Positions 32,861 through 42,681 of a DNA stretch of 64,000 nt are shown here, one piece after another. Each line of letters opens with the position of its first letter. Within the stretch, counting starts at the first letter, position 1. This DNA comes from Pseudomonas syringae (lineage in GTDB: Bacteria; Pseudomonadota; Gammaproteobacteria; Pseudomonadales; Pseudomonadaceae): the NCBI RefSeq assembly GCF_023278085.1, contig NZ_CP066265.1, forward strand, positions 4,908,501 to 4,972,500, given 5' to 3'. The notes under the pieces are model-generated. The model worked only from the letters and a program-made list of their open reading frames with translations. It did no database searches and was not told where the DNA came from. A program made the position numbers and the translations under genes.

Positions 32861-32896
32861 AAAAGGGGCCCTGAATTCGTTCAGGGCCCCTTTTTT
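32861..32896. terminator. bidirectional intrinsic terminator (NlpC/P60 and pilT)
   Basis: The stem GGGGCCCTGAA pairs with TTCAGGGCCCC around a TTCG-type loop, flanked by A-run and T-run (AAAA ... TTTTTT). It serves the plus-strand NlpC/P60 gene and probably pilT arriving from the other side. Confidence 0.92.
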
Positions 32897-32931
32897 CATT
32901 CGCGCCAGGCCACCGTCGCACCCGGCTCCGG

Positions 32932-33966
32932 TCAGAAGTTATCCGGCACCTTGGCTCGCTCGCGTGCGCTTTCGCGGGTGATCAGGCCCTTCTTGACCAG
33001 ATCAGCCAGACACATATCCAGCGTCTGCATGCCAACCGAGCCGCCGGTCTGGATCGACGAATACATCTGCGCCACCTTGTCCTCGCGAATCAGGTTACGA
33101 ATCGCCGGGGTGCCCATCATGATTTCGTGCGCGGCCACGCGTCCGCCGCCGACTTTCTTGAGCAGCGCCTGCGAGACCACCGCATGCAGTGATTCAGAGA
33201 GCATCGAGCGAATCATCGACTTTTCCTGAGCCGGGAACACGTCCACGATCCGGTCGATGGTCTTTGCCGCCGACGTGGTGTGCAGCGTGCCGAATACCAG
33301 GTGACCGGTTTCCGCAGCGGTCAAGGCCAGACGAATGGTCTCCAGATCGCGCATCTCGCCGACCAGAATCACATCCGGGTCCTCCCGCAACGCCGAGCGC
33401 AGGGCTTCCGAGAAGCCCAGTGTGTCGCGGTGCACCTCGCGCTGGTTGACCAGGCACTTCTTGGACTCGTGGACGAATTCGATCGGGTCTTCGATGGTCA
33501 GGATATGGTGATGCTTGTTGCAATTGAGGTAGTCGATCATGGCCGCAAGGGTCGTCGACTTGCCTGAACCGGTCGGCCCGGTGACCAGAATCAGGCCGCG
33601 CGCTACGTCGGTAATCTTCCGAAACACACTGCCCATGCCCAAGTCTTCCATGCTCAGGATTTTCGAGGGAATGGTCCGGAACACCGCGCCCGCACCGCGA
33701 TTCTGGTTGAATGCGTTGACCCGGAAGCGCGCCACCCCCGGCACTTCGAAGGAAAAGTCGGTTTCCAGACGCTCTTCGAAATCCTGACGCTGCTTGTCGT
33801 TCATGATGTCGTAAATCAGCGCCTTGACCTCCTTCGCGTCCAGCGGGGGCAGGTTAATGCGCCGCACATCACCATCGACACGGATCATCGGCGGCAGACC
33901 TGCAGAGAGGTGCAAGTCCGACGCGCCCTGTTTGGCACTGAAGGCCAGCAGCTCGGTAATATCCAT
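32932..33966 (-). CDS. pilT: type IV pilus retraction ATPase PilT
   Basis: A 344-residue retraction motor, exactly the family length. The start is ATG 33966 (MDITELLAFSAKQGASDLHLS) with GAGGAG just upstream; the frame's earlier ATG at 33978 lacks a signal. Walker A is GPTGSGKS at residues 130-137, followed by the Asp box, VGEMRDLETIRLALTAAETGHLVFGTLH and AIRNLIREDK near the end. It powers twitching motility together with the Pil-Chp system encoded at 14.9-24.8 kb. pilU, which follows pilT in P. aeruginosa, is not present here. Confidence 0.96.
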   Translation of the reverse strand: MDITELLAFSAKQGASDLHLSAGLPPMIRVDGDVRRINLPPLDAKEVKALIYDIMNDKQRQDFEERLETDFSFEVPGVARFRVNAFNQNRGAGAVFRTIPSKILSMEDLGMGSVFRKITDVARGLILVTGPTGSGKSTTLAAMIDYLNCNKHHHILTIEDPIEFVHESKKCLVNQREVHRDTLGFSEALRSALREDPDVILVGEMRDLETIRLALTAAETGHLVFGTLHTTSAAKTIDRIVDVFPAQEKSMIRSMLSESLHAVVSQALLKKVGGGRVAAHEIMMGTPAIRNLIREDKVAQMYSSIQTGGSVGMQTLDMCLADLVKKGLITRESARERAKVPDNF

Positions 33967-34021
33967 ACAGCTCCTCAATCACATAGAATGCCGCAGACCT
34001 TAGCCTGACTGGCGCAAATCA

Positions 34022-34708
34022 ATGTCCACGATAGCAGCGAACATTTCAACGCTCGAACAGCGAATTCGCGACGCAGCCCTCGCGGCTGACCGCGATCCGG
34101 CGTCCGTCGGCCTGCTGGCGGTGAGTAAAACCAAGCCCGCCAGCGACCTGCGTGAAGCTTACACCGCAGGCCTGCGCGACTTCGGCGAAAATTATTTACA
34201 GGAAGCACTCGCGAAACAGGCCGAACTGAGCGACCTGCCCTTGTGCTGGCACTTCATCGGCCCCATTCAATCGAACAAGACGCGCGCTATCGCCGAACAC
34301 TTCGCCTGGGTGCATTCAGTGGATCGCCTGAAAATCGCTCAACGCCTGTCCGAACAGCGGCCCGAAGCGCTTGAGCCGCTGAACATCTGCATTCAGGTCA
34401 ATGTCAGCGGTGAAGCCAGCAAGTCGGGCTGCGCGCCTCAGGACCTGGCGGATCTGGCCGCCGCCATCAACGCCCTGCCGCGGCTGAAGCTGCGCGGGCT
34501 GATGGCGATTCCCGAGCCGACGGATGATCCTGTCGAGCAGGCCGCCTCGTTTGCCGCCGTGCGTACCTTGCAGGAGCAGCTGGGCCTGCCGCTCGACACA
34601 CTGTCCATGGGCATGAGCCACGATCTGGAGGCCGCCATCGCACAAGGCGCAACCTGGGTGCGGATCGGCACGGCCCTGTTTGGCGCTCGCGACTATGGGC
34701 AGCCCTAA
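34022..34708 (+). CDS. yggS: YggS family pyridoxal phosphate-binding protein
   Basis: A 228-residue PLP homeostasis protein (PLPBP family) with an alanine racemase-like barrel but no known enzymatic activity. The PLP Lys is in LLAVSKTKPASDLREA, followed by FGENYLQEAL, WHFIGPIQSNK and LSMGMSHDLEAAIAQGATWVRIGTALFG. Loss of the family perturbs vitamin B6 and amino acid pools. It is divergent from pilT and followed by proC, the usual neighbour. Confidence 0.95.
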   Translation: MSTIAANISTLEQRIRDAALAADRDPASVGLLAVSKTKPASDLREAYTAGLRDFGENYLQEALAKQAELSDLPLCWHFIGPIQSNKTRAIAEHFAWVHSVDRLKIAQRLSEQRPEALEPLNICIQVNVSGEASKSGCAPQDLADLAAAINALPRLKLRGLMAIPEPTDDPVEQAASFAAVRTLQEQLGLPLDTLSMGMSHDLEAAIAQGATWVRIGTALFGARDYGQP

Positions 34709-34745
34709 CGTTGCACACACTGAATTTGCACACAGGAACCCCGTC

Positions 34746-35564
34746 ATGAACAAGACTCGTATCGCCTTCATCGGCGCCGGAAACATGGCTGCCAGCCTGA
34801 TCGGCGGCCTGCGCGCCCAAGGTGTGGACGCGGCCCTGATCTGCGCCAGTGCGCCAGGTGCCGAAACCCGCGAGCGGATTTCCACCGAGCACGGCATCAA
34901 AGTATTTGCCGACAATGCCGACGCCGTCAAAGACGCTGACGTGGTGGTGCTGGCGGTCAAGCCGCAAATGATGAAAAGCGTCTGCCAGGCGCTGAAATCC
35001 AGTCTTGGGCCTGATCAGTTGATCGTTTCGGTTGCGGCCGGTATTACCTGCGCCAGCCTGACCCAGTGGCTGGGCGAGCGGCCTGTCGTGCGCTGCATGC
35101 CCAATACACCGTCATTGCTGCGTCAGGGTGCCAGCGGGCTGTACGCGACCGACAAGGTGACGCCAGCGCAACATGAGCAGGCCGAGCAGTTGCTGGCTGC
35201 GGTCGGCATCGCAGTCTGGGTTGAGCAGGAAAAACACATGGACGCTGTTACGGCAGTGTCCGGCAGTGGTCCGGCGTATTTCTTTTTGATGATGGAAGCG
35301 ATGACAGCGGCAGGCGTGAAACTGGGTCTGCCGGAGGACATCGCTAAAAAGCTGACCCTGCAAACCGCGCTGGGCTCGGCCCTGATCGCGACTGGCAGCG
35401 AGGTAGACGCAGGCGAGCTGCGGCGTCGTGTCGCCTCGCCGGGCGGGACCACCGAGGCTGCGATCAAGGCATTCCAGGCGGGCGGCTTTGAAACACTGGT
35501 GGAAACTGCGCTGACGGCTGCCGATCACCGTGCAGCCGAACTGGCTGAACAACTGGGCAAATAA
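34746..35564 (+). CDS. proC: pyrroline-5-carboxylate reductase
   Basis: The last step of proline synthesis: reduces pyrroline-5-carboxylate with NAD(P)H. ATG 34746 gives 272 residues beginning MNKTRIAFIGAGNMAASLIGGL (the dinucleotide fold); the overlapping start at 34680 is rejected because it would run 29 bases into yggS. The C-terminal signature VSGSGPAYFFLMMEAMTAAG is followed by VASPGGTTEAAI. It forms an operon with yggS upstream and the YggT protein 25 bases downstream. Confidence 0.96.
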   Translation: MNKTRIAFIGAGNMAASLIGGLRAQGVDAALICASAPGAETRERISTEHGIKVFADNADAVKDADVVVLAVKPQMMKSVCQALKSSLGPDQLIVSVAAGITCASLTQWLGERPVVRCMPNTPSLLRQGASGLYATDKVTPAQHEQAEQLLAAVGIAVWVEQEKHMDAVTAVSGSGPAYFFLMMEAMTAAGVKLGLPEDIAKKLTLQTALGSALIATGSEVDAGELRRRVASPGGTTEAAIKAFQAGGFETLVETALTAADHRAAELAEQLGK

Positions 35565-35589
35565 TTTAGGTTTTTTCTGGAGCAGATTG

Positions 35590-36180
35590 ATGATCGGATT
35601 GAACACCGCTGCAATTTACGTCCTGCAAACGCTTGGCAGTCTGTACCTGCTGATCGTTCTGATGCGCTTCGTGCTGCAACTGGTGCGGGCCAACTTCTAC
35701 AACCCGCTGTGCCAGTTCATCGTGCGCGCCACACAGCCTCTGCTCAAGCCGTTGCGGCGCATCATTCCCAGCCTGTTCGGGCTGGACATGTCGTCGCTGG
35801 TGCTGGCGATCATCGTGCAGATGATTCTGATGGCGCTGACCTTGCTGCTGATGTTCGGCACCACCGGTGATCCGCTGCACTTGCTGCTCTGGTCCATCAT
35901 TGGCGTGACGGCACTGTTCCTGAAGATCTTCTTCTTTGCCCTGATCATCAGCGTAATCCTGTCGTGGGTCGCCCCGGCCAGCCATAACCCTGGCGCGGAA
36001 CTGGTCAACCAGATCTGCGAACCCGCCTTGGCGCCGTTCCGCAAGATCGTCCCGAACCTGGGCGGCCTGGATATCTCGCCGATCCTGGCGTTCCTGGTCC
36101 TCAAGCTGCTGGACATGCTGGTCATCAACAACCTCGCCGCCATGAGCGGCATGCCGGATGTACTGCGGTTGTTGATGTAA
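35590..36180 (+). CDS. YggT family integral membrane protein
   Basis: A 196-residue protein from ATG 35590 with two YggT repeats, each with hydrophobic helices and the motif around FYNPLCQFIVRATQPLLKPL (residues about 36-55) and HNPGAELVNQICEPALAPF (about 136-154). YggT proteins are linked to osmotic tolerance in E. coli and to septum or photosystem assembly in other lineages; the role here is unknown. It is the third gene of yggS-proC-yggT and is followed by a repeat locus. Confidence 0.92.
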   Translation: MIGLNTAAIYVLQTLGSLYLLIVLMRFVLQLVRANFYNPLCQFIVRATQPLLKPLRRIIPSLFGLDMSSLVLAIIVQMILMALTLLLMFGTTGDPLHLLLWSIIGVTALFLKIFFFALIISVILSWVAPASHNPGAELVNQICEPALAPFRKIVPNLGGLDISPILAFLVLKLLDMLVINNLAAMSGMPDVLRLLM

Positions 36181-36193
36181 GCGAACTCCGTGA

Positions 36194-36390
36194 CTATCGT
36201 ACCGACGCTCCGCGTCGGTACGCCTTTCTGGACGCTCTGCGTCCAATCCTGAGCGGGCGGCGCGGCGCGGATCTGTGACGCGGAGCGTCACCCACGGCAT
36301 TCCCACGCTGGAGCGTGAGGAACGATCACCTCAACTATCGTGCGACGCTCCGCGTCGCCATGCCGTTCTGGACGCTCTGCGTCCTGTCCC
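36194..36390 (+). repeat. composite palindromic repeat, locus C
   Basis: This occupies most of the 305-base gap between yggT and metX. One full unit (36194-36334, starting CTATCGTACCGACG and ending GAGGAACGAT) is followed by the head of a second from 36335 through GGACGCTCTGCGTCC near 36384. The sequence is close to locus B. The last 95 bases before metX look like unique promoter and leader DNA. Confidence 0.9.
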
Positions 36391-36485
36391 GAGGTTGCTG
36401 CTGATTTGCGCCTGACAACATCCCTTATTGCCGCTGCACCCTGCGGTCTTTAGACTTACGCCTCATTCACGCGAGAGCAGGGTCG

Positions 36486-37625
36486 ATGCCCACGGTATTC
36501 CCCCACGATTCTGTCGGACTGGTCACACCGCAAACGGCGCATTTCAGCGAGCCTCTGGCGCTGGCCTGCGGTCGTTCGTTGCCAGCCTATGACCTGATTT
36601 ACGAAACCTACGGTCAGCTCAACGCCGCACGCAGCAATGCCGTGCTGATCTGTCACGCGCTGTCCGGGCATCACCATGCCGCTGGTTTTCACAGCGCCGA
36701 TGACCGCAAACCCGGCTGGTGGGACAGTTGCATCGGCCCCGGCAAGCCGGTCGACACCAATAAGTTCTTCGTCGTCAGCCTCAATAATCTGGGCGGCTGC
36801 AACGGCTCGACCGGCCCAAGCAGCATCGACCCGGACACCGGCAAGCCGTTCGGGGCCAACTTCCCGGTCGTGACCGTCGAAGACTGGGTCAACAGTCAGG
36901 CACGGCTGGCCGATCTGCTGGGCATCGACACGTGGGCAGCGGTGATCGGCGGCAGTCTGGGCGGCATGCAGGCGCTGCAATGGACCATCAGTTACCCGGA
37001 TCGCGTGCGCCACTGTCTGGCAATCGCTTCGGCACCCAAGCTCTCGGCGCAGAACATCGCCTTCAACGAAGTGGCCCGGCAGGCGATTCTCACCGACCCG
37101 GAATTCCACGGCGGTTCGTTCCAGGAGCGCGGCGTGATTCCCAAGCGCGGCCTGATGCTGGCGCGGATGGTCGGGCACATCACCTACCTGTCCGATGATT
37201 CGATGGGCGAGAAATTCGGCCGAGGCCTGAAAAGCGAAAAACTCAACTACGATTTTCACAGCGTCGAGTTTCAGGTCGAAAGCTACCTGCGTTATCAAGG
37301 CGAGGAGTTTTCCGGGCGTTTCGACGCCAATACCTACCTGTTGATGACCAAAGCGCTGGATTACTTCGACCCTGCCGCCAACTTCAACGACGACCTGGCC
37401 AAGACATTCGCCCACGTGACGGCGAAGTTCTGCGTGATGTCGTTCACCACCGACTGGCGCTTTTCGCCAGCCCGTTCGCGGGAACTGGTGGACGCCCTGA
37501 TGGCGGCCCGCAAGGACGTCTGCTACCTGGAAATCGACGCGCCCCAAGGGCACGACGCCTTCCTGATCCCGATTCCGCGCTACTTGCAGGCTTTCGGTAA
37601 TTACATGAACCGAATTTCGTTGTGA
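36486..37625 (+). CDS. metX: homoserine O-succinyltransferase MetX
   Basis: Activates homoserine for methionine synthesis. It has 379 residues with an alpha/beta-hydrolase fold: nucleophile Ser near 157 in [16 protein letters not shown], oxyanion region [30 protein letters not shown], and the C-terminal catalytic His in [11 protein letters not shown]. Pseudomonas MetX enzymes have been shown to use succinyl-CoA despite belonging to the acetyltransferase fold. It starts at ATG 36486 and is followed 7 bases later by metW, its constant partner. Confidence 0.95.
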   Translation: MPTVFPHDSVGLVTPQTAHFSEPLALACGRSLPAYDLIYETYGQLNAARSNAVLICHALSGHHHAAGFHSADDRKPGWWDSCIGPGKPVDTNKFFVVSLNNLGGCNGSTGPSSIDPDTGKPFGANFPVVTVEDWVNSQARLADLLGIDTWAAVIGGSLGGMQALQWTISYPDRVRHCLAIASAPKLSAQNIAFNEVARQAILTDPEFHGGSFQERGVIPKRGLMLARMVGHITYLSDDSMGEKFGRGLKSEKLNYDFHSVEFQVESYLRYQGEEFSGRFDANTYLLMTKALDYFDPAANFNDDLAKTFAHVTAKFCVMSFTTDWRFSPARSRELVDALMAARKDVCYLEIDAPQGHDAFLIPIPRYLQAFGNYMNRISL

Positions 37626-37632
37626 GGATGTC

Positions 37633-38253
37633 ATGAGAGCCGATCTGGAAATCATCCAGGAATGGATCCCCGCAGGCAGCCGCGTACTCGACCTGGGCTG
37701 CGGCGACGGCGAACTGCTGACCTGGCTGCGTGACAATAAGCAGGTTACCGGCTACGGGCTGGAAAACGACGCAGCCAACATCGCCGAATGCGTCGCCAAG
37801 GGCATCAACGTCATCGAGCAAGACCTCGACAAGGGGCTGGGCAACTTTGCCAGCAACAGCTTTGACGTGGTGGTCATGACCCAGGCCCTACAAGCGGTGC
37901 ATTACCCGGACCGAATCCTTGACGAGATGTTGCGCGTCGGTCGCCAGTGCATCATCACCTTCCCGAACTTCGGCCACTGGCGTTGCCGCTGGTATCTGGC
38001 GAGCAAGGGCCGCATGCCGGTTTCCGAATTCCTGCCATATACCTGGTACAACACGCCGAACATTCACTTCTGCACATTCGGCGACTTCGAAGAGCTGTGC
38101 CGCGAGCGCGATGCGCAAGTGCTCGACAGGCTGGCGGTCGATCAGCAGCACCGTCACGGCTGGGCCAGCAAGCTATGGCCCAATCTGCTGGGCGAAATCG
38201 GTATCTACCGGGTCACCAGCCCCGGGCTGACCGACCACAGGATTGCCGTTTAA
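37633..38253 (+). CDS. metW: MetW methyltransferase-like protein
   Basis: A 206-residue class I SAM-dependent methyltransferase fold. VLDLGCGDGELLTWL is motif I, followed by GLENDAANIAECV and DVVVMTQALQAVHYP. MetW is required with MetX for efficient homoserine succinylation in bacteria that carry the pair; its own substrate is unclear. It lies 7 bases after metX and 33 bases before rdgB. Confidence 0.94.
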   Translation: MRADLEIIQEWIPAGSRVLDLGCGDGELLTWLRDNKQVTGYGLENDAANIAECVAKGINVIEQDLDKGLGNFASNSFDVVVMTQALQAVHYPDRILDEMLRVGRQCIITFPNFGHWRCRWYLASKGRMPVSEFLPYTWYNTPNIHFCTFGDFEELCRERDAQVLDRLAVDQQHRHGWASKLWPNLLGEIGIYRVTSPGLTDHRIAV

Positions 38254-38286
38254 CCGACCGTTTTCAAGTACCACGACAGGCCAACC

Positions 38287-38880
38287 ATGAACCTCACTCA
38301 ACTCGTACTGGCCAGCCACAACGGCGGCAAACTCAAAGAACTCCAGGCCATGCTCGGCGGCAGCGTGACGCTGCGCTCGGTCAGCGAGTTCAGCCTGGTG
38401 GAGCCGGAAGAAACCGGCCTGTCATTCGTCGAGAATGCAATCCTCAAGGCACGCAACGCCGCGCGCCTGTCTGGTCTGCCTGCGCTGGCCGACGACTCGG
38501 GGCTGGCGGTGGACTTTCTCGGCGGTGCGCCGGGCATTTATTCCGCTCGTTACGACGACGGTAAGGGCGACGCTGCCAATAACGCCAAGCTGCTGGAGGC
38601 GCTGAAAGACGTGCCGGACGAGCAACGCGGCGCGCAATTCGTCTGCGTATTGGCGCTGGTACGCCACGCTGACGACCCGCTGCCGATCCTCTGCGAAGGC
38701 CTGTGGCACGGGCGCATTCTGCACGCCGCCAGCGGCGAACACGGTTTTGGCTACGATCCGCTGTTCTGGGTGCCTGAGCGTGACTGCTCCAGTGCCGAAC
38801 TCGGCCCGACCGAGAAAAACCAGCTCAGCCACCGCGCCCGTGCCATGGTCCTGTTGCGGCAACGCCTGGGCCTGCAATGA
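38287..38880 (+). CDS. rdgB: XTP/dITP pyrophosphatase RdgB
   Basis: A 197-residue Ham1/RdgB enzyme that removes inosine, xanthosine and hydroxylaminopurine triphosphates from the nucleotide pool. Seen are [46 protein letters not shown], the loop GIYSARY and [10 protein letters not shown]. It overlaps hemW by 4 bases (ATGA), so the two are coupled. Confidence 0.96.
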   Translation: MNLTQLVLASHNGGKLKELQAMLGGSVTLRSVSEFSLVEPEETGLSFVENAILKARNAARLSGLPALADDSGLAVDFLGGAPGIYSARYDDGKGDAANNAKLLEALKDVPDEQRGAQFVCVLALVRHADDPLPILCEGLWHGRILHAASGEHGFGYDPLFWVPERDCSSAELGPTEKNQLSHRARAMVLLRQRLGLQ

Positions 38881-40091
38881 CCCACGATTCGCCAGCGCAG
38901 CCGCTGTTTCTCGGCGCGAGCGGTTTCTCGTCAGAGAGCCCACGCCCTGCGCTGCCGCACCTGCCGCCCCTGTCGCTGTACATCCACATTCCGTGGTGCG
39001 TGCGCAAATGCCCGTACTGCGATTTCAATTCACATACCGCAAGCCCGGTGCTGCCGGAGCAGGAATACGTCGACGCCCTGCTCGCCGATCTGGATCTGGA
39101 CCTGCCGCACGTCTACGGCCGCGAGCTGCAATCGATTTTCTTCGGTGGTGGCACGCCGAGCCTGTTCAGCGCCGATGCGCTGGGCCGTCTGCTGCAAGGT
39201 GTCGAACAGCGCATCCGTTTTGCCAGCGACATCGAGATCACCCTGGAAGCCAACCCTGGCACCTTCGAACAGGCGAAATTCAGCGCCTATCGCGGCCTGG
39301 GGATCAATCGGCTGTCGATCGGTATTCAGAGCTTTCAAGAGTCCAAACTCAAAGCGCTGGGCCGCATCCACAACGGCGACGAAGCCATTCGCGCCGCCGA
39401 CATGGCGCGCCTGGCCGGGTTCGACAACTTCAACCTGGACCTGATGCACGGCCTGCCGGATCAATCCCAGGACGAAGCGCTCGACGATCTGCGTCAGGCC
39501 ATCGCCCTCGCGCCGACCCATCTGTCCTGGTATCAACTGACACTGGAACCCAACACGGTGTTCTGGAATCAGCCGCCGGTTTTGCCGGAAGACGACATTC
39601 TTTGGGATATTCAGGAAACCGGACAGCAGTTGCTGGCCACTCATGGGTACGCGCAGTACGAAGTGTCGGCTTATGCGCAAGCCGGGAAACCGGCGCGACA
39701 TAATCTCAATTACTGGGCGTTCGGTGATTTCATCGGCATCGGCGCGGGCGCACACGGCAAGCTGAGCCATCCGGACGGGCGCATCATCCGTACGTGGAAG
39801 ACCCGCCTGCCGAAGGACTATCTGAACCCGGACAAGCCGTTTCAAGCGGGCTCGAAGCTGCTGCCGCTGGACGAATTGCCGTTTGAATTCCTGATGAACG
39901 CGCTGCGACTGACAAATGGTGTGGAGGCTGCGTTATTTCGCGAAAGAACGGGTCTAAGCGTCGACTCACTGGCCCAAGCCCGGCGACAGGCCGAGCACAA
40001 GGGCCTGCTGCATGATGACCCGACACGCCTGGTCGCCACGCCACAAGGCCAGTTGTTCCTCAATGACTTGCTGCAATACTTTCTGATCTAA
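38877..40091 (+). CDS. hemW: radical SAM heme chaperone HemW
   Basis: A 404-residue radical SAM protein of the coproporphyrinogen oxidase family. The [4Fe-4S] cluster Cys are 41, 45 and 48 in [26 protein letters not shown] follows, and the missing extra catalytic features of HemN fit the HemW heme-transfer chaperone group. Other motifs are [15 protein letters not shown] [23 protein letters not shown] and the C-terminal HemN domain. It begins inside the rdgB stop. A DUF3392 gene follows 9 bases later. Confidence 0.94.
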   Translation: MTHDSPAQPLFLGASGFSSESPRPALPHLPPLSLYIHIPWCVRKCPYCDFNSHTASPVLPEQEYVDALLADLDLDLPHVYGRELQSIFFGGGTPSLFSADALGRLLQGVEQRIRFASDIEITLEANPGTFEQAKFSAYRGLGINRLSIGIQSFQESKLKALGRIHNGDEAIRAADMARLAGFDNFNLDLMHGLPDQSQDEALDDLRQAIALAPTHLSWYQLTLEPNTVFWNQPPVLPEDDILWDIQETGQQLLATHGYAQYEVSAYAQAGKPARHNLNYWAFGDFIGIGAGAHGKLSHPDGRIIRTWKTRLPKDYLNPDKPFQAGSKLLPLDELPFEFLMNALRLTNGVEAALFRERTGLSVDSLAQARRQAEHKGLLHDDPTRLVATPQGQLFLNDLLQYFLI

Positions 40092-40100
40092 GGACCCTGC

Positions 40101-40424
40101 ATGGATTTCGTACTCGACTTGCTCGCCACCGTTTCGCGCTGGAGTCGCAGCAATCTTTCGGAAATCGCACTGGCCCTGGTGGGCTGCCTGCTGGTGCTGT
40201 TCGGCTCGGACATCAAAGGCTGGATCGAACAACGCATCAGCAGCATGACCGGCGCCCTGCGCATCCCGCTCATCGCCCTGCTCTGTGCGGTTGGCAGCGG
40301 CGCGGCACTGATCTACGCCACGCCATGGGTAGTGCGCGGCCTCAGCCAGTTCAACAATTACAGCCTGGCCCCGGTGCTGTTGGTGGTGCTGGTGTTGATC
40401 GGCGTGATTGCCGACCGCAAGTAA
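40101..40424 (+). CDS. DUF3392 membrane protein
   Basis: A 107-residue protein with three hydrophobic stretches: EIALALVGCLLVLFG, IPLIALLCAVGSGAALIYA and LAPVLLVVLVLIGVIA. It matches the DUF3392 family common in pseudomonads. Function unknown. It closes the rdgB-hemW operon and ends in a terminator shared with ilvD. Confidence 0.88.
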   Translation: MDFVLDLLATVSRWSRSNLSEIALALVGCLLVLFGSDIKGWIEQRISSMTGALRIPLIALLCAVGSGAALIYATPWVVRGLSQFNNYSLAPVLLVVLVLIGVIADRK

Positions 40425-40450
40425 GCGCTGCTTGTTCGAACGCAGCAAAA

Positions 40451-40476
40451 AGCCCGGCATCTCTGCCGGGCTTTTT
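40451..40476. terminator. bidirectional intrinsic terminator (DUF3392 gene and ilvD)
   Basis: AGCCCGGCA pairs with TGCCGGGCT around a 4-base loop, preceded by AAAAA and followed by TTTT. It lies between the convergent stops. Confidence 0.9.
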
Positions 40477-40493
40477 GTTGTCAGCGATGCAGA

Positions 40494-42341
40494 TCAAGGC
40501 ACCAGTTTGTCCAGCAACGCTTTGTCACGTACCGCGCCCTTGTCGGCGCTGGTCGCCAGCAGCGCGTAGGCCTTGAGGGCAGTGGTCACTTTACGTGGCC
40601 GCGACTCGACCGGCTTCCAGCCTTTCTTGTCCTGTTCGGCACGCCGCTCGGCCATCTCGGCGTCGTCGATCAGCAGGTTGATCGAGCGATTCGGAATGTC
40701 GATCAGCACCTTGTCGCCATCGCGGACCAGACCAATCGCACCGCCTGCCGCCGCTTCCGGCGACGCATGGCCGATGGACAGGCCCGAGGTGCCGCCCGAA
40801 AAACGGCCGTCAGTGAGCAGCGCGCAATCCTTGCCCAGCCCTTTGGACTTGAGGTACGAGGTCGGGTAGAGCATTTCCTGCATGCCCGGACCGCCTTTCG
40901 GGCCTTCGTAACGGATGATCACGATGTCGCCCGCCTTCACTTCGTCGGCGAGAATCCCGCGCACGGCGCTGTCCTGACTTTCGAAGATCTTCGCGTTGCC
41001 TTCAAAGACGTGGATCGACTCGTCGACGCCTGCGGTTTTCACCACGCAGCCATCCAGCGCGATGTTGCCGTACAGCACGGCCAGGCCACCTTCCTGCGAA
41101 TAGGCATGCTCGACGCTGCGGATACAGCCGTTCTCACGGTCGTCATCCAGGTTTTCCCAGCGGGTCGACTGACTGAACGCGGTCTGCGTCGGGATGCCTG
41201 CCGGGCCTGCCTTGAAGAAGGTGTGCACCGCTTCGTCGTCCGTCTGGGTGATGTCCCATTTGGCGATGCCTTCGGCCATGGTCTTGCTGTGTACGGTCGG
41301 CAGGTCAGTGTGCAACAGGCCGCCACGGGCCAGCTCGCCGAGGATGCTGAAGATCCCGCCAGCGCGGTGTACATCTTCCATGTGGTACTTCTGGATGTTC
41401 GGCGCAACCTTGCACAGCTGTGGCACTTTGCGCGACAGACGGTCGATATGATGCAGGTCGAAGTCGATCTCGGCTTCCTGAGCGGCGGCCAGCAAGTGCA
41501 GGATGGTGTTGGTCGAGCCGCCCATGGCGATGTCCAGCGTCATGGCGTTTTCGAACGCCTTGAAGTTGGCGATGTTGCGCGGCAACACCGACGCGTCGTT
41601 TTCCTTGTAGTACTGTCGGCACAGGTCAACGATGGTCCGACCCGCCTGCAGGAACAGTTGCTCGCGGTCGCTGTGGGTGGCGAGGGCCGAACCGTTGCCC
41701 GGCAATGCCAGGCCCAGCGCTTCGGTCAGGCAGTTCATCGAGTTGGCGGTGAACATGCCCGAGCAGGAACCGCATGTCGGGCAGGCGCTGCGCTCGTATT
41801 CGGCGACTTTTTCGTCGCTGGCCGTCGAGTCGGCGGCGATGACCATGGCGTCGACCAGGTCGAGACCGTGGCTGGCCAGTTTGGTCTTGCCCGCTTCCAT
41901 CGGCCCGCCGGAGACGAAGACCACCGGGATGTTCAGGCGCAACGCGGCCATCAGCATGCCAGGGGTGATCTTGTCGCAGTTGGAAATGCACACGATGGCG
42001 TCGGCGCAATGCGCGTTGACCATGTACTCGACCGAGTCGGCAATGATCTCGCGGCTCGGCAGCGAATAGAGCATGCCGTCGTGGCCCATGGCGATGCCGT
42101 CATCGACCGCAATGGTGTTGAATTCCTTGGCCACGCCACCGGCACGTTCGACTTCACGAGCGACCAGTTGGCCCATGTCCTTGAGGTGGACGTGGCCCGG
42201 TACGAACTGGGTGAAGGAGTTGGCGATGGCAATGATCGGTTTCTTGAAATCTTCGTCTTTCATGCCCGTAGCGCGCCACAGGGCACGGGCGCCGGCCATG
42301 TTGCGGCCGTGGGTAGATGTTTTCGAGCGGTAATCAGGCAT
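40494..42341 (-). CDS. ilvD: dihydroxy-acid dehydratase
   Basis: Dehydrates dihydroxy-acids in valine, isoleucine and leucine synthesis. It has 615 residues, the usual length, starting [21 protein letters not shown]. The Fe-S cluster Cys lie in [14 protein letters not shown] (Cys122) and [17 protein letters not shown] (about 193). Other motifs are HPGPxx-type [20 protein letters not shown] near the C-terminus. It is transcribed alone. The long plus-strand open frame opposite it is not a gene. Confidence 0.97.
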   Translation of the reverse strand: MPDYRSKTSTHGRNMAGARALWRATGMKDEDFKKPIIAIANSFTQFVPGHVHLKDMGQLVAREVERAGGVAKEFNTIAVDDGIAMGHDGMLYSLPSREIIADSVEYMVNAHCADAIVCISNCDKITPGMLMAALRLNIPVVFVSGGPMEAGKTKLASHGLDLVDAMVIAADSTASDEKVAEYERSACPTCGSCSGMFTANSMNCLTEALGLALPGNGSALATHSDREQLFLQAGRTIVDLCRQYYKENDASVLPRNIANFKAFENAMTLDIAMGGSTNTILHLLAAAQEAEIDFDLHHIDRLSRKVPQLCKVAPNIQKYHMEDVHRAGGIFSILGELARGGLLHTDLPTVHSKTMAEGIAKWDITQTDDEAVHTFFKAGPAGIPTQTAFSQSTRWENLDDDRENGCIRSVEHAYSQEGGLAVLYGNIALDGCVVKTAGVDESIHVFEGNAKIFESQDSAVRGILADEVKAGDIVIIRYEGPKGGPGMQEMLYPTSYLKSKGLGKDCALLTDGRFSGGTSGLSIGHASPEAAAGGAIGLVRDGDKVLIDIPNRSINLLIDDAEMAERRAEQDKKGWKPVESRPRKVTTALKAYALLATSADKGAVRDKALLDKLVP

Positions 42342-42681
42342 TGGAGCACTCCGGCAAACATTAAGGCTGATCAGGAAGGGAGTGAGCTTCTATTGACGTC
42401 GCGGGCGTGCGGCAGTGACCGCAGGCAGCGAAGAAACCGAACACCACGGGATCACCGTGTACTCGGCCTGAGCTCATAAACCCGCCGGGGGATGACTGGC
42501 GATGAATAGCGCCGATTCTACACCGCCGGGATCATTCGATGGGGTCCGAATATCGCCACCGGCCATGCGCTGCAAATCCCGGTGGACAAAACGCTGTCAG
42601 CGCACTTATCTTCTTCGCCAGGCCGCCTCATGTGGCCGCGTCGCTCGGACGGTTCCGGGCGCTTACGTTTGCGAGATAACC
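42342..42681. other. divergent intergenic region between ilvD and alaC (340 bases)
   Basis: No gene, repeat or RNA is recognised. A frame open from 42502 joins alaC in phase but has no start signal or family similarity. The region should hold the promoters of both genes; I could not single out a convincing -35/-10 pair or a branched-chain amino acid attenuator with a run of Leu/Ile/Val codons. Confidence 0.5.

Noticed and set aside
36456..37736. 426-codon minus-strand open frame opposite metX and metW
   Set aside because: It spans two well-defined plus-strand genes and has no recognisable domain.
40767..42479. 570-codon plus-strand open frame opposite ilvD
   Set aside because: It lies antisense to a fully recognisable ilvD, has low-complexity Arg/His/Gly-rich translation and no family features; it is a by-product of high-GC codon use.
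42502..42681. 60-residue N-terminal extension of alaC
   Set aside because: No ribosome site at 42502, composition unlike the enzyme, and the family N-terminus begins at ATG 42682.
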